From assembly GCF_001629705.1 (NCBI RefSeq), contig NZ_CP015378.1, positions 2,480,001 through 2,544,000 on the forward strand: DNA of 64,000 nucleotides, given 5' to 3'. Positions 55,627-64,000 of this stretch are shown one piece after another (position 1 is the first letter of the stretch; every line of letters starts with the position of its first letter). A model generated the notes under the pieces. That model saw only the letters and a list, made by a program, of their open reading frames with translations, ran no database searches and was not told where the DNA came from. Source of the DNA: Fictibacillus phosphorivorans (GTDB taxonomy: Bacteria; Bacillota; Bacilli; Bacillales; Fictibacillaceae). The position numbers were made by a program, and so were the translations under genes.

Positions 55627-56406
55627 TTAACAGAGTTTTCGATAAAAGAACGGTTCTACCGATTCTAAGTCGTATAACGCGGGATTGAATATCTGCTCGG
55701 TACTTCCGACGAATAGAACACCGCCTTTTCGAAGGGCTTTGCTAAACTTTTGATACAGAACGGTCTTTGCTTCTTCCGTAAAATAGATCATCACATTTCG
55801 GCAGACGATCAGATCAAAATCAGAATCAAAACGATCTGAAAGCAAGTTCTGCTTCTTAAACGTTACATGCTTTTTAATCGAGTCTGAAACACCTATACCA
55901 AGGTCCTGTTTTGTTGTATGTCGTGTTCTTTTATCGCTCGGCACATCTTTAATCGCTTTTTCAAAATAAAATCCTTTTTTTGCTTGATCTAACACTTGTT
56001 GATCTAAGTCGGTTGCAAGTATTGAAAACTTTGATAAACCCTTTTTGTAATCGGATAACAACATCGATAAGCTGTAAGGCTCTTCTCCTGTAGAGCAGGC
56101 TGCGCTCCATACTTTTAACGATGACCTGTCACCCATTAACAGAGGAATGATTTTTTTCTCCAGTACATCCCAACGAGCAGGATTTCGGTAGAATTCAGAC
56201 ACGTTAATGGTCATACGATCTAAAAACTCAAGAAGCAATTCTGGATTTATTTTGAGTGCCCGAAAGTATTCTGAGAACGTTGTAAATGATCGTTTGTCCC
56301 TCAGTGCAATGAGTCTTCGTTTCATTTGTGCTTCTTTGTATAGAGAAAGGTCAATTCCTGTTTGTTCATAAATGCTCTGTTTAAAGCTTTCGTAGTCCGG
56401 GTCCAT
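55627..56406 (-). CDS. cheR: Chemotaxis methyltransferase CheR
   Basis: 259 residues: N-terminal helical receptor-binding domain (YESFKQSIYEQTGIDLSLYKEAQMKRRL) and SAM-dependent domain with VSEFYRNPARWDVL, WSAACSTGEEPYSL (SAM loop) and FDLIVCRNVMIYF. Methylates glutamates of chemoreceptors. In B. subtilis it precedes aroF; here it leads straight to the trp promoter. No clear terminator of its own is visible. Confidence 0.96.
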   Translation of the reverse strand: MDPDYESFKQSIYEQTGIDLSLYKEAQMKRRLIALRDKRSFTTFSEYFRALKINPELLLEFLDRMTINVSEFYRNPARWDVLEKKIIPLLMGDRSSLKVWSAACSTGEEPYSLSMLLSDYKKGLSKFSILATDLDQQVLDQAKKGFYFEKAIKDVPSDKRTRHTTKQDLGIGVSDSIKKHVTFKKQNLLSDRFDSDFDLIVCRNVMIYFTEEAKTVLYQKFSKALRKGGVLFVGSTEQIFNPALYDLESVEPFFYRKLC

Positions 56407-56508
56407 ATGTCTCTCTCCAATTCAATTCCATTAAAAATTTTCGTCTATGTATGTGTAATATCGGATCGAAAACTAAATTGTTGCGTTATCGGTTGGACAT
56501 CGTTCAAA

Positions 56509-56600
56509 TGTCGACTCGCCGATATAATGCGAAAACTCGCTGGATTATCCTTAAAACTCGCCGGATTAACTTGTAAACTTGCGGGATTACTTCAAAAACT
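56509..56600 (+). repeat. 21-bp-period array, locus D (four units)
   Basis: CTCGC/CTTGC cores start at 56515, 56536, 56557 and 56578, exactly 21 apart; each is followed by (G)GAT and ATTA-like sequence. Head: TGTCGACTCGCCGATATA. As 21 is seven codons, a spurious frame here repeats a KLAGL heptad. It lies in the 412-base gap between cheR and ndk; no gene is visible there. Confidence 0.9.
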
Positions 56601-56769
56601 TTCATGTAGGAGGTTAGGAAATACATAATAGACACTAGATTTTGGTGTTAAAACGAATTTTTTTAACTGACAACCTCAAAACCTGCTTCTCTGCTTCAAT
56701 ATAGTAACGAATAGAGCAATCTCACTCACTTTTCTTCACAATGCGGTAAATTTCACCGCTATAAATAAT

Positions 56770-56793
56770 AAAAAACCGGCACACAGGCCGGTT
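56770..56793 (-). terminator. Terminator of ndk
   Basis: AACCGGC (56774-56780) pairs with GCCGGTT (56787-56793), six-base loop, T-run on the minus strand; 26 bases past the ndk stop. Confidence 0.88.
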
Positions 56794-56818
56794 AAAACGC
56801 TTTCATTTCCATGTAAAA

Positions 56819-57262
56819 TTAAATCCAAACCGCTACTGCTTTATCATAAGAAACAAGTTCTTCTTCTTTAAAGAAAAGACCGATCTCACGGACAGCGCTT
56901 TCAGCAGAGTCAGAACCATGGATGATATTGTTACTTACTTGTACAGCATAGTCTCCGCGGATTGAACCAGGAGCAGCTTCAGAAGGATTTGTTTTGCCCA
57001 TCATGTTACGAGCTGTAAGAATAACGTCCTTACCTTCCCAAACCATAGCAAATACTGGACCAGATGTAATGAAATCAACAAGTTCGCCGAAGAACGGACG
57101 CTCTTTGTGCTCACCATAATGTTCTTTTGCAAGATCTTCAGAAATGTTCATTAGTTTAGCACCAACAAGTTGAAAACCTTTCTTTTCAAAACGGGATACG
57201 ATTTCTCCGATTAACGCACGTTGGACACCATCAGGTTTTACCATTAAAAACGTTTTTTCCAT
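56819..57262 (-). CDS. ndk: Nucleoside diphosphate kinase
   Basis: 147 residues: [20 protein letters not shown], and the phosphohistidine loop [17 protein letters not shown] (His in HGSD). It equilibrates NTP pools. Located between hepT and cheR exactly as in B. subtilis. GGAGAGG precedes the ATG. Confidence 0.98.
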   Translation of the reverse strand: MEKTFLMVKPDGVQRALIGEIVSRFEKKGFQLVGAKLMNISEDLAKEHYGEHKERPFFGELVDFITSGPVFAMVWEGKDVILTARNMMGKTNPSEAAPGSIRGDYAVQVSNNIIHGSDSAESAVREIGLFFKEEELVSYDKAVAVWI

Positions 57263-57346
57263 GCATTCCCTCTCCTATCATCTATGTATATGTGGGACAA
57301 GTTCCCCAGAGAAATCGTACCAAAAATTTTAAAAATTAGCAATCAC

Positions 57347-58312
57347 TCAAAATTTTCGACCAGCGATATAGTCTGCAACCTTTAACAAACTATCTCTGGC
57401 ATCCGTTTCTGGCAAAGACTCGGCAGCTAATTTAGCGCGCTTTAAATATTTATCAGATATCTTTGTTGCGTAATCAATTCCGCCTAACTCTTTGATATCT
57501 TTCAACAGTTCTGCAAGTTGAGCAGGATTTTTTGACTCATAATAAGCATCCAGTTTCTCTTTCATCTCTGGATACTGATAGATCGTGTACAGCACAGGCA
57601 ATGTTAAGTTTCCTTGCTTCAGGTCACTTCCTGCTGGTTTACCGAGCTGTTTTTCAGAAGCCGTAAAGTCTAAGATATCGTCTGTGATCTGAAAAGCCAT
57701 TCCAACAGAGAAACCAAAATCATACAACTTCTTTTGAAGAGAAACATCTGCTTTTGACGTAATCGCTCCAAGTTGACAGCTCAGTGCGATTAGAAGTGCG
57801 GTTTTTCGTTTGATTCGTTTGAAGTATTTTCGAATGTTTTGATCTGTGTCGTACTGTTCGTTGATCTGCTCGATCTCCCCAAGACACATCTCTTTCATGC
57901 CTTGTGCCAAAATCTGGTGCGCACGCGGAATTTCGATCTCAGACATCAGCTTTAAGGCGGATGCGAAAATAAAATCGCCTGTATACATGGCAATCTTGTT
58001 ATCGTATTTTGCTTTTACGGTCTTTCTGCCGCGTCTCATATCCGCGTCATCCACAACATCATCATGAACGAGCGAAGCCATGTGGATCAGTTCAAGAGCT
58101 GCAGCCGGCTTTTTTACTTGTTGAATATTATATGTGCCGAACTGAGCGGAAAGCAGAACAAACACAGGGCGGATTCTCTTTCCCCCTGCTTTTAAAAGTT
58201 CAGCTCCTGCCGTATGAATCTGTTTCTGATCGGAACGAACGGATTCTACGAGCTGATCTTCAATCTGCTGCAAATCTTTTTTTAGAAATGAGTATAAGTC
58301 CTTTAACTTCAC
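57347..58312 (-). CDS. hepT: Heptaprenyl diphosphate synthase component II
   Basis: 321 residues, trans-prenyltransferase with both Asp-rich motifs: LVHDDVVDDADMRRG (first DDxxD) and QITDDILDF (second), plus GGKRIRPVFVLLSA. With HepS (61345) it makes the C35 side chain of menaquinone-7. Downstream of mqnA by 22 bases; last gene of the menaquinone operon. Confidence 0.96.
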   Translation of the reverse strand: MKLKDLYSFLKKDLQQIEDQLVESVRSDQKQIHTAGAELLKAGGKRIRPVFVLLSAQFGTYNIQQVKKPAAALELIHMASLVHDDVVDDADMRRGRKTVKAKYDNKIAMYTGDFIFASALKLMSEIEIPRAHQILAQGMKEMCLGEIEQINEQYDTDQNIRKYFKRIKRKTALLIALSCQLGAITSKADVSLQKKLYDFGFSVGMAFQITDDILDFTASEKQLGKPAGSDLKQGNLTLPVLYTIYQYPEMKEKLDAYYESKNPAQLAELLKDIKELGGIDYATKISDKYLKRAKLAAESLPETDARDSLLKVADYIAGRKF

Positions 58313-58334
58313 TTTTGTTTCACCCTATCGCCCG

Positions 58335-59162
58335 TTACTTATACGAATATTTAATGATAGAGGGCATTGTTTTTAACAATCCGCACTCTACAGCTAGCTG
58401 AAAATAAAGGTTGAGTCCCTTTTCATGTTCGCCACTAAATTGATAATTTAATCCATTAAAATAAGAATTCCAGAACTGAAAAGTGCCTCCATGTTCTGTT
58501 ATCGCTCGCTCGATGACTGGAACAAAATTTTCTCTTTGACATCTCTCTTTGCTCTCTATCATACTTCTTCCTACGTAAGACAACAACGCACCCTGTTCGG
58601 TCTCCATTTCATTTCGATACGCCATCACGGCAAAGATCATAGGTAATCCTGTCTGTTGATACCAGATCTCGCCTAGGTCATATACGTTATAAGAGCCTCG
58701 TTTTCGGTATGCGCTTATTGCATCGTCTCCTATCAAAAGGCATGCGTCATATGTGTTCAACATAGCTTCAAAATTTGGTGTTTCTGTCTTGTAAGCAACC
58801 TCTACACCATAAAAACGATCTAAGATGATTTTCAATAGAGCGACTGATGTTTCTGAACTAGATGTTAATGCGATTCTTTTACCGTCCAACTCTTCGATCT
58901 TAAACTTTGAAAAAAGAAAGATAGAGTTTACTTTTCCGAACGAAGAAACAGAAAGATCTGGAACCAAACTATAGTTATGAGCGTTCTTTCCGTATGAAAA
59001 CGAAGAGATGCCTCCAATATCGACCAACTGTTTCTCCATTAAAGCGTTTACCCGTGATGGAACCGCTTGTGTAATGGTCGCACCTTGATCCATCAGGCGT
59101 TCTCTATCTAAATAAAAATAAAGGGGTATGATGTTCGTGTAGCTGATTTCCCCGATGTTCAT
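58335..59162 (-). CDS. mqnA: Chorismate dehydratase MqnA (futalosine pathway)
   Basis: 275 residues, periplasmic-binding-like fold of the MqnA/DUF178 family: IGEISYTNIIPLYFYL, VPSRVNALMEKQLVDIGGISSFSYG, IALTSSSETSVALLKIIL, ACLLIGDDAI and YDLGEIWYQQTGLPMIFAVMAYR. MqnA dehydrates chorismate to 3-enolpyruvyl-benzoate, the first step of the futalosine menaquinone route. Six bases after ubiX. B. subtilis uses the MenFDHCEB route instead, so this is a real difference. Confidence 0.9.
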   Translation of the reverse strand: MNIGEISYTNIIPLYFYLDRERLMDQGATITQAVPSRVNALMEKQLVDIGGISSFSYGKNAHNYSLVPDLSVSSFGKVNSIFLFSKFKIEELDGKRIALTSSSETSVALLKIILDRFYGVEVAYKTETPNFEAMLNTYDACLLIGDDAISAYRKRGSYNVYDLGEIWYQQTGLPMIFAVMAYRNEMETEQGALLSYVGRSMIESKERCQRENFVPVIERAITEHGGTFQFWNSYFNGLNYQFSGEHEKGLNLYFQLAVECGLLKTMPSIIKYSYK

Positions 59163-59168
59163 AATCTA

Positions 59169-59759
59169 TCAGTCTCCCCAGCGTGTAAACAATTCGTGAT
59201 GTACACCTAAGTTATCTAGTACTTTACCTACCAAAAAGTTCACTATGTCATCCATCGACTTTGGCAGGTGATAAAAACCAGGCATCGCAGGAACAATCTT
59301 TCCTCCTGCTTCTGTTACTTTTAACATGTTTTCAAGATGAATCTTATGAAGTGGTGTTTCTCTTGGCACTAAGATTAGTTTTCTGCTCTCTTTCAGCATA
59401 ACGTCTGCTGTACGTTCTAACAGGTTTCCTGAAGCACCATGAGCGATCCCAGAGAGAGTTCCCATCGAACAAGGAATGATGACCATGCCGTCGTTCTGAT
59501 ACGAGCCACTCGCGATCGGTGCATTAAAGTCACGAAGTGTGTGATAATGAAGACGATCTTTGCCATATGAAGCAAAATTCTCTTCTATACAGCGTTCGCG
59601 GTCTTCTGTATTCCACAATAATTCTTCTCTGAACACTTGCCAACCTGCTTCCGTTACAACAAGATGTAACTTGTGTCCGCTTTTTAAGATCTCTTGAGCA
59701 AGTCTTACTCCGTATACAGCTCCACTCGCTCCTGTTATTCCGATTGTAAAAGTTTTCAT
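59169..59759 (-). CDS. ubiX: Flavin prenyltransferase UbiX
   Basis: 196 residues, flavoprotein: FTIGITGASGAVYGVRLAQ, SYQNDGMVIIPCSMGTLSGIAHGAS, and RKLILVPRETPLHKIHLENM. Makes prenylated FMN for a UbiD-type decarboxylase. In a futalosine context it would support the late decarboxylation (MqnL/M pair); the UbiD-like partner is not in the window. It overlaps ubiA by four bases. Confidence 0.94.
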   Translation of the reverse strand: MKTFTIGITGASGAVYGVRLAQEILKSGHKLHLVVTEAGWQVFREELLWNTEDRERCIEENFASYGKDRLHYHTLRDFNAPIASGSYQNDGMVIIPCSMGTLSGIAHGASGNLLERTADVMLKESRKLILVPRETPLHKIHLENMLKVTEAGGKIVPAMPGFYHLPKSMDDIVNFLVGKVLDNLGVHHELFTRWGD

Positions 59760-60619
59760 ATCAACAAATCTCCCACTGAAAAGATAAACATGACAACACT
59801 CAATACTCCGTTCATCGTAAAGAAGGCCACATCTAGTTTAGAAAGATCATGAGGCTTAACGAGTGAATGCTCATACACCATGATCGCACCAGATATGAAC
59901 ACACCTAGGTAGTAGATCCAGCCCATTCCTGATACAATGCCAAGTGAGACGAAAGCTATGAAACTAGCAACATGCAGCCATCTAGCAGTCATCAGACCAT
60001 TTGCGATACCAAATGAAGATGGAATAGAGTACAGACCATGTGTTTTATCATATTCAGCATCTTGTGTCGCATAGATCACGTCAAAACCAGCTGTCCAAAA
60101 CAATACACCTATAAATAGTAAAAAGGCTTCGGGACTTAATGTTCCGGTCGCACCTACCCAACCGCCTAGTGGTGCGATGGCGATCGTGACACCTAACACG
60201 ATATGACACAAATACGTAAAACGCTTCGTATACGAATAGATAACAAGAAAAAAGACCGCAAGCGGCAAAAGCTTTACGGAAAGTGCATTTAGTTGGTAAG
60301 CACTAACGAACAACAAAGCTAATGAGATCAGTATGAAAAGATAGACTTCCCCTCTTTTCAAAAGCTTAGCTGGTATCGCTCTTGTTTTCGTTCTAGGATT
60401 TCTTCCATCAATCTCTGAATCTATCGCACGGTTTAAGGCCATAGCAGAGCTTCGTGCACCTACCATGGCTAGTGTGATCCAAATCCATTCCATTAAGGAT
60501 GGAACTGTCCCCTCTTCCACAAGGTTTCCCATGATCGCTCCAAGAAACGCAAAGGGTAGAGCAAAGATGGTATGTTCAAACTTTATCATTTCTAAAATTA
60601 TTTTAATTTTATTCCACAC
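59756..60619 (-). CDS. UbiA-family prenyltransferase (MqnP-like)
   Basis: 287 residues, about eight membrane helices: KFEHTIFALPFAFLGAI, ARSSAMALNRAIDSEIDGRNPRTKTR (NxxxDxxxD Mg site), second Asp motif DVIYATQDAEYDKTHGLYSIP. It transfers the heptaprenyl chain onto the aromatic ring, MqnP in the futalosine route, rather than MenA. GTG 60619 with GAGAG upstream gives family length; the frame remains open to 60673, inside menG. Confidence 0.92.
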   Translation of the reverse strand: MWNKIKIILEMIKFEHTIFALPFAFLGAIMGNLVEEGTVPSLMEWIWITLAMVGARSSAMALNRAIDSEIDGRNPRTKTRAIPAKLLKRGEVYLFILISLALLFVSAYQLNALSVKLLPLAVFFLVIYSYTKRFTYLCHIVLGVTIAIAPLGGWVGATGTLSPEAFLLFIGVLFWTAGFDVIYATQDAEYDKTHGLYSIPSSFGIANGLMTARWLHVASFIAFVSLGIVSGMGWIYYLGVFISGAIMVYEHSLVKPHDLSKLDVAFFTMNGVLSVVMFIFSVGDLLI

Positions 60620-60635
60620 ACTGCAACGCTCTCTT

Positions 60636-61340
60636 CTATTGCTGTTTTTTCCCTGTATGCATGGCCGCAGCACCTAAAGCATACGATTTAACTTCAACGT
60701 TAGACAAACCCGCTTGTTTGAAAAGTTCTTTTAGTTCTTCTTTTGTTAAAAAAGCTTCTGTTGATTCTTGAAGCCATGCGTATTCTTGGTAACTTTTTGC
60801 GAACAGCTTACCGAATACTGGCATGATATAGGTAAAATAAAACTTAAAGAGCTGCTTGAACACCGGAACCGTCGGATGCGAAGTCTCTAGACACACCACT
60901 CTGCCACCCGGCTTCACAACTCGTGCCATCTCTTTCAGTGTCTGAAGATAATCAGGAACGTTTCTAAGACCAAACCCGATCGTGACGAAATCAAAGCTGT
61001 TATCATCGAACGGAAGTTCCATCGCGTTGCCATGGATGAAGCTGACTCCAGGAGATCGGCGTTTTTTTAACTTTTCGATCCCAACATTCAGCATGTTCTG
61101 GCTAAAATCTAGGCCGACTACTTTTCCTTCAGTACCAACTTCTTCAGCTAGAGCGAACGTCCATTCACCTGTCCCACAACAAACATCTAAACATTGGTTA
61201 CCAGGCTGTACTTTCATTCTTTTCATCGTATCTTTACGCCATTTACTATGCTGTTTAAAAGAGATCAGATCGTTCATGTAATCATACTGATCTGAAATCT
61301 TTTCAAATACAGAGTGAACCCGTTCTTCTTTACTCAACAT
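60636..61340 (-). CDS. menG: Demethylmenaquinone methyltransferase
   Basis: 234 residues, SAM methyltransferase of the UbiE/MenG family: [38 protein letters not shown] (SAM loop), [34 protein letters not shown]. It methylates demethylmenaquinone, the last step. Four bases behind hepS, as in the hepS-menG-hepT unit of bacilli (menH in old maps). Confidence 0.97.
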   Translation of the reverse strand: MLSKEERVHSVFEKISDQYDYMNDLISFKQHSKWRKDTMKRMKVQPGNQCLDVCCGTGEWTFALAEEVGTEGKVVGLDFSQNMLNVGIEKLKKRRSPGVSFIHGNAMELPFDDNSFDFVTIGFGLRNVPDYLQTLKEMARVVKPGGRVVCLETSHPTVPVFKQLFKFYFTYIMPVFGKLFAKSYQEYAWLQESTEAFLTKEELKELFKQAGLSNVEVKSYALGAAAMHTGKKQQ

Positions 61341-61344
61341 CGGA

Positions 61345-62058
61345 TTAACCCTCTCCTAACATTAAGTCATTTTTGTTAGCATCCACCATATTGTATCCTT
61401 CTCTATGAAACAACAATGGCATCTCAACTTCTTTATTCTTAAGTTCCTTCTCGCATGTCTTAAGGTAGTTCAACTGATCGTCACTCAATCGTCTTCTCGA
61501 ATCAAGACTATGGTACCGTGACACAAGTAGGTACCTCTCAATAAAAGGTATATATGTATAAAGACCAAACGATTCAGCAGCTTTAGTTAATAAAAGACTA
61601 TCTATCTTTTGCGCGGCTTTTAAATATTCAACGTTCGTGGTTGAAAACTTGTCCTTATTCTGACTATGCAGATCTGCCTTCAGTTCGTTAATTTCCTGAA
61701 CCGCACTCGATAGCTTTGAGATCAGATCTAGATTTTCACAGTGAGATAAAAGTAAGTAGTAGAGACTGCTAAAATAATCGCCTGACAACACGACAAGCTG
61801 ACGGTTCTTTTTGTTCTCGTTGATTTCCTCTTTTAAGATGTCATCATGACGGTCCAATGCAGACTGAATGAGCGTAATCGAACTAAAATACTCGGCTTCT
61901 ACAGCTTCATCCAATTCGAGTTCACGCAGCAGACAGTACGTGATGAATACTTTGGATTCATTAAAGACTGGAGGTTGGATATATCGTTCTACATAACTGT
62001 GCTGCATCAATAAAAGTGTATGTTGTTTTAAACGTTGAATTTGTTCCATGGTGTTCAT
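61345..62058 (-). CDS. hepS: Heptaprenyl diphosphate synthase component I
   Basis: 237 residues, all-helical: [47 protein letters not shown]-like [21 protein letters not shown]. This small subunit has no catalytic Asp motif and works with HepT. ATG 62058 has GGAGGG 5 bases upstream. First gene of the menaquinone operon, after mtrB. Confidence 0.92.
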   Translation of the reverse strand: MNTMEQIQRLKQHTLLLMQHSYVERYIQPPVFNESKVFITYCLLRELELDEAVEAEYFSSITLIQSALDRHDDILKEEINENKKNRQLVVLSGDYFSSLYYLLLSHCENLDLISKLSSAVQEINELKADLHSQNKDKFSTTNVEYLKAAQKIDSLLLTKAAESFGLYTYIPFIERYLLVSRYHSLDSRRRLSDDQLNYLKTCEKELKNKEVEMPLLFHREGYNMVDANKNDLMLGEG

Positions 62059-62148
62059 CAAATCCCTCCAATGACACAGCAAAATTGTGCTTTCTTATTA
62101 TAACATAGTCGCCAAAATTATTAGGATTCAACCTCTTTAAAAGACATA

Positions 62149-62176
62149 AAGAAAACTAGGCTTATCTTTAGCCCAG
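62149..62176 (-). terminator. Terminator after mtrB
   Basis: On the minus strand CTGGGCT pairs with AGCCTAG (one G-T pair) and TTTTC follows. It lies 33 bases past the mtrB stop and ahead of hepS. Confidence 0.7.
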
Positions 62177-62208
62177 CTTTTTGGCACGTGTTCCGCCGAA
62201 AGTTATCT

Positions 62209-62427
62209 TTAAGATTCTGTATCTACTTCTCCGTGTTTCGTGTAGATCACTGCTTTTCCTCTAACCTTTACAGCTGAAGTATGTTCAGTGAACTGAGCGA
62301 TCATCACTTCGCCTTTATCAAGCTTTTCAGAATGGTGAAATCTTGTTTCTGTACCACGCGTTAAGCCGATCACGTTTACGCCGTTCTCTTTCGCTTTGAT
62401 CACGAAAAAATCAAATTCTGATTTCAT
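62209..62427 (-). CDS. mtrB: TRAP, trp RNA-binding attenuation protein
   Basis: 72 residues: [56 protein letters not shown]. Eleven subunits form a ring that binds tryptophan and NAG-repeat RNA; the KLDKGE and RGKA residues for RNA contact are present. Its likely target, the trp leader at 55473-55534, is in this window. Thirteen bases after folE, same pair as mtrA-mtrB in B. subtilis. Confidence 0.98.
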   Translation of the reverse strand: MKSEFDFFVIKAKENGVNVIGLTRGTETRFHHSEKLDKGEVMIAQFTEHTSAVKVRGKAVIYTKHGEVDTES

Positions 62428-62439
62428 GAAGTTACCTCC

Positions 62440-63006
62440 TTAGTTTTTGATTAAACTTAGTACTTCTGCACGTGCCGCAGGATCTTTTTCAAATACTCCA
62501 CGCACTGCTGAAGTAACCGTCATAGAGCCCGGTTTTTTTACACCACGCATCGTCATGCACATATGCTCTGCTTCGATCACAACGATCACACCATGAGGTT
62601 CTAAAGTTTCCAACAAGCTGTTCGCAATCGTTGAAGTGATTCTTTCTTGAAGTTGAGGTCGTTTTGTAACAGCTTCCACAGCTCTCGCAAGCTTGCTTAA
62701 TCCTGTTACTTTTCCACCTTTAGGTATGTATCCGATATGCGCTTTGCCAAAGAAAGGTACGAGATGATGCTCACACATGGAGTAGAAAGGAATGTCTTTT
62801 ACAAGCACTAATTCTTCATGATCTTCTCCAAAAATAGTAGCAAAGTGCTCTTTAGGATCTTGATTCAATCCTTGAAAGACTTCTTCATACATTTTCGCAA
62901 CTCGTTTTGGTGTATCTATTAAACCCTCTCGCTCAGGATCTTCACCTATCGCTTCTAATATCATTTTTACAGCTAACTCAATTTTTTCTTTTTGAACTTC
63001 TGCCAC
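62440..63006 (-). CDS. folE: GTP cyclohydrolase I
   Basis: 188 residues: [43 protein letters not shown] (zinc Cys and His), [23 protein letters not shown], and [18 protein letters not shown] (second Cys). First step of folate synthesis. GTG 63006 with GGAGG 9 bases upstream; the frame stays open to 63186 but that extension is made of array E and is not protein-like. Confidence 0.97.
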   Translation of the reverse strand: MAEVQKEKIELAVKMILEAIGEDPEREGLIDTPKRVAKMYEEVFQGLNQDPKEHFATIFGEDHEELVLVKDIPFYSMCEHHLVPFFGKAHIGYIPKGGKVTGLSKLARAVEAVTKRPQLQERITSTIANSLLETLEPHGVIVVIEAEHMCMTMRGVKKPGSMTVTSAVRGVFEKDPAARAEVLSLIKN

Positions 63007-63110
63007 GCCGGTTGTCCTCCAATTCCATTCACACAATAGAAAAATTTTAGCATAATGAAGAAAGAATAGCAAAAAGAGAAAACCCTTACGCCGTGTGAGG
63101 AGTGGATCTT

Positions 63111-63232
63111 GGCGAATCATAACCTGAGTTGCCGATAAAATCGGATTTTTGCCGATATATTTTAATTGTTGCCGATATAATCCCAATTCTTGCTGATATA
63201 TTTTAATTCTTGCCGATATATCGTCTCACTCT
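63111..63232 (+). repeat. 20/21-bp-period array, locus E (five to six units)
   Basis: GCCGAT (once GCTGAT) cores at 63131, 63151, 63171, 63192 and 63212: spacings 20, 20, 21, 20. GGCGAATCA at 63111 fits as a degenerate first unit. Units read TTGCCGATATATTTTAATT with variations. It occupies the gap between the folE start and the hbs terminator; nothing else is seen in this gap. Confidence 0.9.
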
Positions 63233-63246
63233 TTTAAATCCATAAT

Positions 63247-63277
63247 AAAAAGACCGTGAAAGATTCACGGTCTTTTT
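63247..63277 (-). terminator. Terminator of hbs
   Basis: AAAAAGACCGTGAA pairs perfectly with TTCACGGTCTTTTT around a three-base loop; 20 bases past the hbs stop. Confidence 0.95.
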
Positions 63278-63296
63278 AAGTTGCCCTATGTATGAT

Positions 63297-63569
63297 TTAT
63301 TTAACAGCGTCCTTAAGGGCTTTCCCTGGTTTGAAAGCAGGAACTTTGCTAGCAGAGATCTCGATCTCTTGACCAGTTTGTGGGTTGCGGCCTTTACGAG
63401 CTGCACGCTCACGAACTTCAAAGTTACCAAATCCGATAAGTTGAACCTTATCACCGCTTTGTAGTGTACCAGTGATTGCTTCGAAAACAGCGTCAACTGC
63501 TTTAGATGCATCTTTCTTAGAAAGCTCAGCTTGCTCAGATACTGCATTGATTAGATCAGTCTTGTTCAT
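63297..63569 (-). CDS. hbs: HU-family nucleoid protein HBsu
   Basis: 90 residues: [48 protein letters not shown] (DNA-binding arm), [15 protein letters not shown]. Abundant histone-like DNA-bending protein. The ATG at 63569 has AGGAGGTG 6 bases upstream; another ATG three codons before is almost on top of that site. Located between spoIVA and folE as in B. subtilis. Confidence 0.98.
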   Translation of the reverse strand: MNKTDLINAVSEQAELSKKDASKAVDAVFEAITGTLQSGDKVQLIGFGNFEVRERAARKGRNPQTGQEIEISASKVPAFKPGKALKDAVK

Positions 63570-63837
63570 TCCATTCACCTCCTCTCAAGGTTCTATTCAC
63601 CATCATTCAACTTTTGAATCATGATTCCTTCATTTATGTAATATACAAGATTTTACTAATTATATCTGTGACAAGCCTTATATTATACGATTACATTGAG
63701 AAATTCAATCTTTTTTAGGCGTTTTTCGCTATTCAACCCTTAAAATTCCTTATTTTTTGACCTTTTTTTACAAAAAATACGCCCGTTCGAGGTAATAAAG
63801 TCACTCTCGTAACACAGGTCATTTGTTCTAGAAAAAC
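63570..63837. other. Intergenic region between spoIVA and hbs
   Basis: AT-rich, no open frame of note. A TATAAT-like hexamer on the minus strand (63687-63682) may belong to an hbs promoter, but no convincing -35 partner at standard distance is seen. Confidence 0.4.
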
Positions 63838-63865
63838 AAAAAAAAGACTCCTGGTTATAGGAGTC
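63838..63865 (-). terminator. Terminator of spoIVA
   Basis: GACTCCT (63846-63852) pairs with AGGAGTC (63859-63865), six-base loop, T8 on the minus strand; seven bases past the spoIVA stop. Confidence 0.9.
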
Positions 63866-63871
63866 CATAAG

Positions 63872-64000
63872 TTATAAAATAATGGCAATCAAACCGCCTG
63901 AACCTTCATTTATAATACGTTCTAATGTCTCTTTTAATTTATATCTTGCATTCTCTGGCATCAGTGATATCTTTCCTTGGATACCTTCTCGTACGATCGA
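63872..64000 (-). CDS. spoIVA: Stage IV sporulation protein A, 3' end only
   Basis: Only the last 43 codons lie in the window. They read SIVREGIQGKISLMPENARY then KLKETLERIINEGSGGLIAIIL, the highly conserved C-terminus of SpoIVA, including the tip needed for membrane anchoring through SpoVM. SpoIVA is an ATPase that polymerises as the base of the spore coat. Gene order spoIVA-hbs-folE-mtrB equals B. subtilis. Confidence 0.95.
   Translation of the reverse strand, partial: SIVREGIQGKISLMPENARYKLKETLERIINEGSGGLIAIIL

Noticed and set aside
56362..56628. Plus-strand frame with repeated KLAGL heptads
   Set aside because: It is array D read in one frame: a 21-base repeat gives a seven-residue repeat. 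No ribosome site, and it starts inside cheR.
63007..63186. N-terminal extension of FolE
   Set aside because: Open by chance through array E; the family start and ribosome site are at 63006.
20701..63232. CRISPR array interpretation of the 21-bp repeats
   Set aside because: Units are contiguous and degenerate, no 30-40 base unique spacers between identical repeats, no cas genes.
63203..63547. 114-residue minus-strand frame overlapping hbs
   Set aside because: Shadow of hbs in another frame and of the downstream array; no family features.

Overview
The window comes from an endospore-forming member of the Bacillaceae. Evidence seen directly: sporulation or germination genes (racA, ypjB, a SleL-type cortex hydrolase, the 3' end of spoIVA), bacillithiol genes (bshA, bshB1), a TRAP protein (mtrB) with a TRAP-type trp leader, and a gene order from about 11 kb to the right end that follows the Bacillus subtilis yppE to spoIVA segment. 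Base composition is moderately AT-rich. A Fictibacillus-like genus is my guess from overall feel and is not proven. Most genes read on the minus strand, so operons run from high to low coordinates.

Region by region: 0-6.4 kb is a minus-strand operon for an Opp/Nik-type ABC importer (binding lipoprotein, two permeases, two ATPases) followed by a MATE exporter that runs off the left edge; two near-perfect Zur-type palindromes lie in front of it. 6.8-11.7 kb holds small membrane proteins, a cupin with a Tyr/Gln-rich tail, a YciI protein, a YfmL-type DEAD helicase and YppE. 12-25.9 kb carries racA, yppC, glutaredoxin-recU-ponA on the plus strand, three cell-wall hydrolase or wall-associated genes, then nth-dnaD-asnS-aspB-ypmB-ypmA. 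26-29.4 kb is an accessory insert: a secreted tandem-duplicated cyanophycinase-family protein, a GNAT acetyltransferase fragment and a large dispersed repeat. 29.4-42 kb is dinG, panBCD, birA, cca, bshA, bshB1, mgsA, dapB, ypjD, with divergent ypjC. 42-49.5 kb is yugP, ypjB, ypjA, the cytochrome bc menaquinol oxidase qcrABC, ypiF, ypiB, ypiA and an unusual amidohydrolase-like protein. 49.7-55.6 kb is a shortened tryptophan operon (trpDCFBA-hisC) with an intact TRAP attenuator but no trpE. 55.6-64 kb is cheR, ndk, a menaquinone/heptaprenyl cluster containing mqnA (futalosine route), mtrB, folE, hbs and spoIVA.

Functional links: mtrB (62.2 kb) encodes the regulator of the trp leader at 55.5 kb. 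The heptaprenyl synthase, MqnA, UbiX, UbiA and MenG cluster makes the menaquinone consumed by QcrABC. MqnA and the Trp pathway both draw on chorismate, yet the aro genes and trpE usually linked here are absent.

The most unusual signals are non-coding. Five intergenic spaces hold arrays of degenerate direct repeats with a strikingly constant period of 20-21 bp (two helical turns); three share a common head motif. Separately, three copies of a ~127 bp hairpin-forming dispersed repeat are present, one abutting the GNAT gene fragment.
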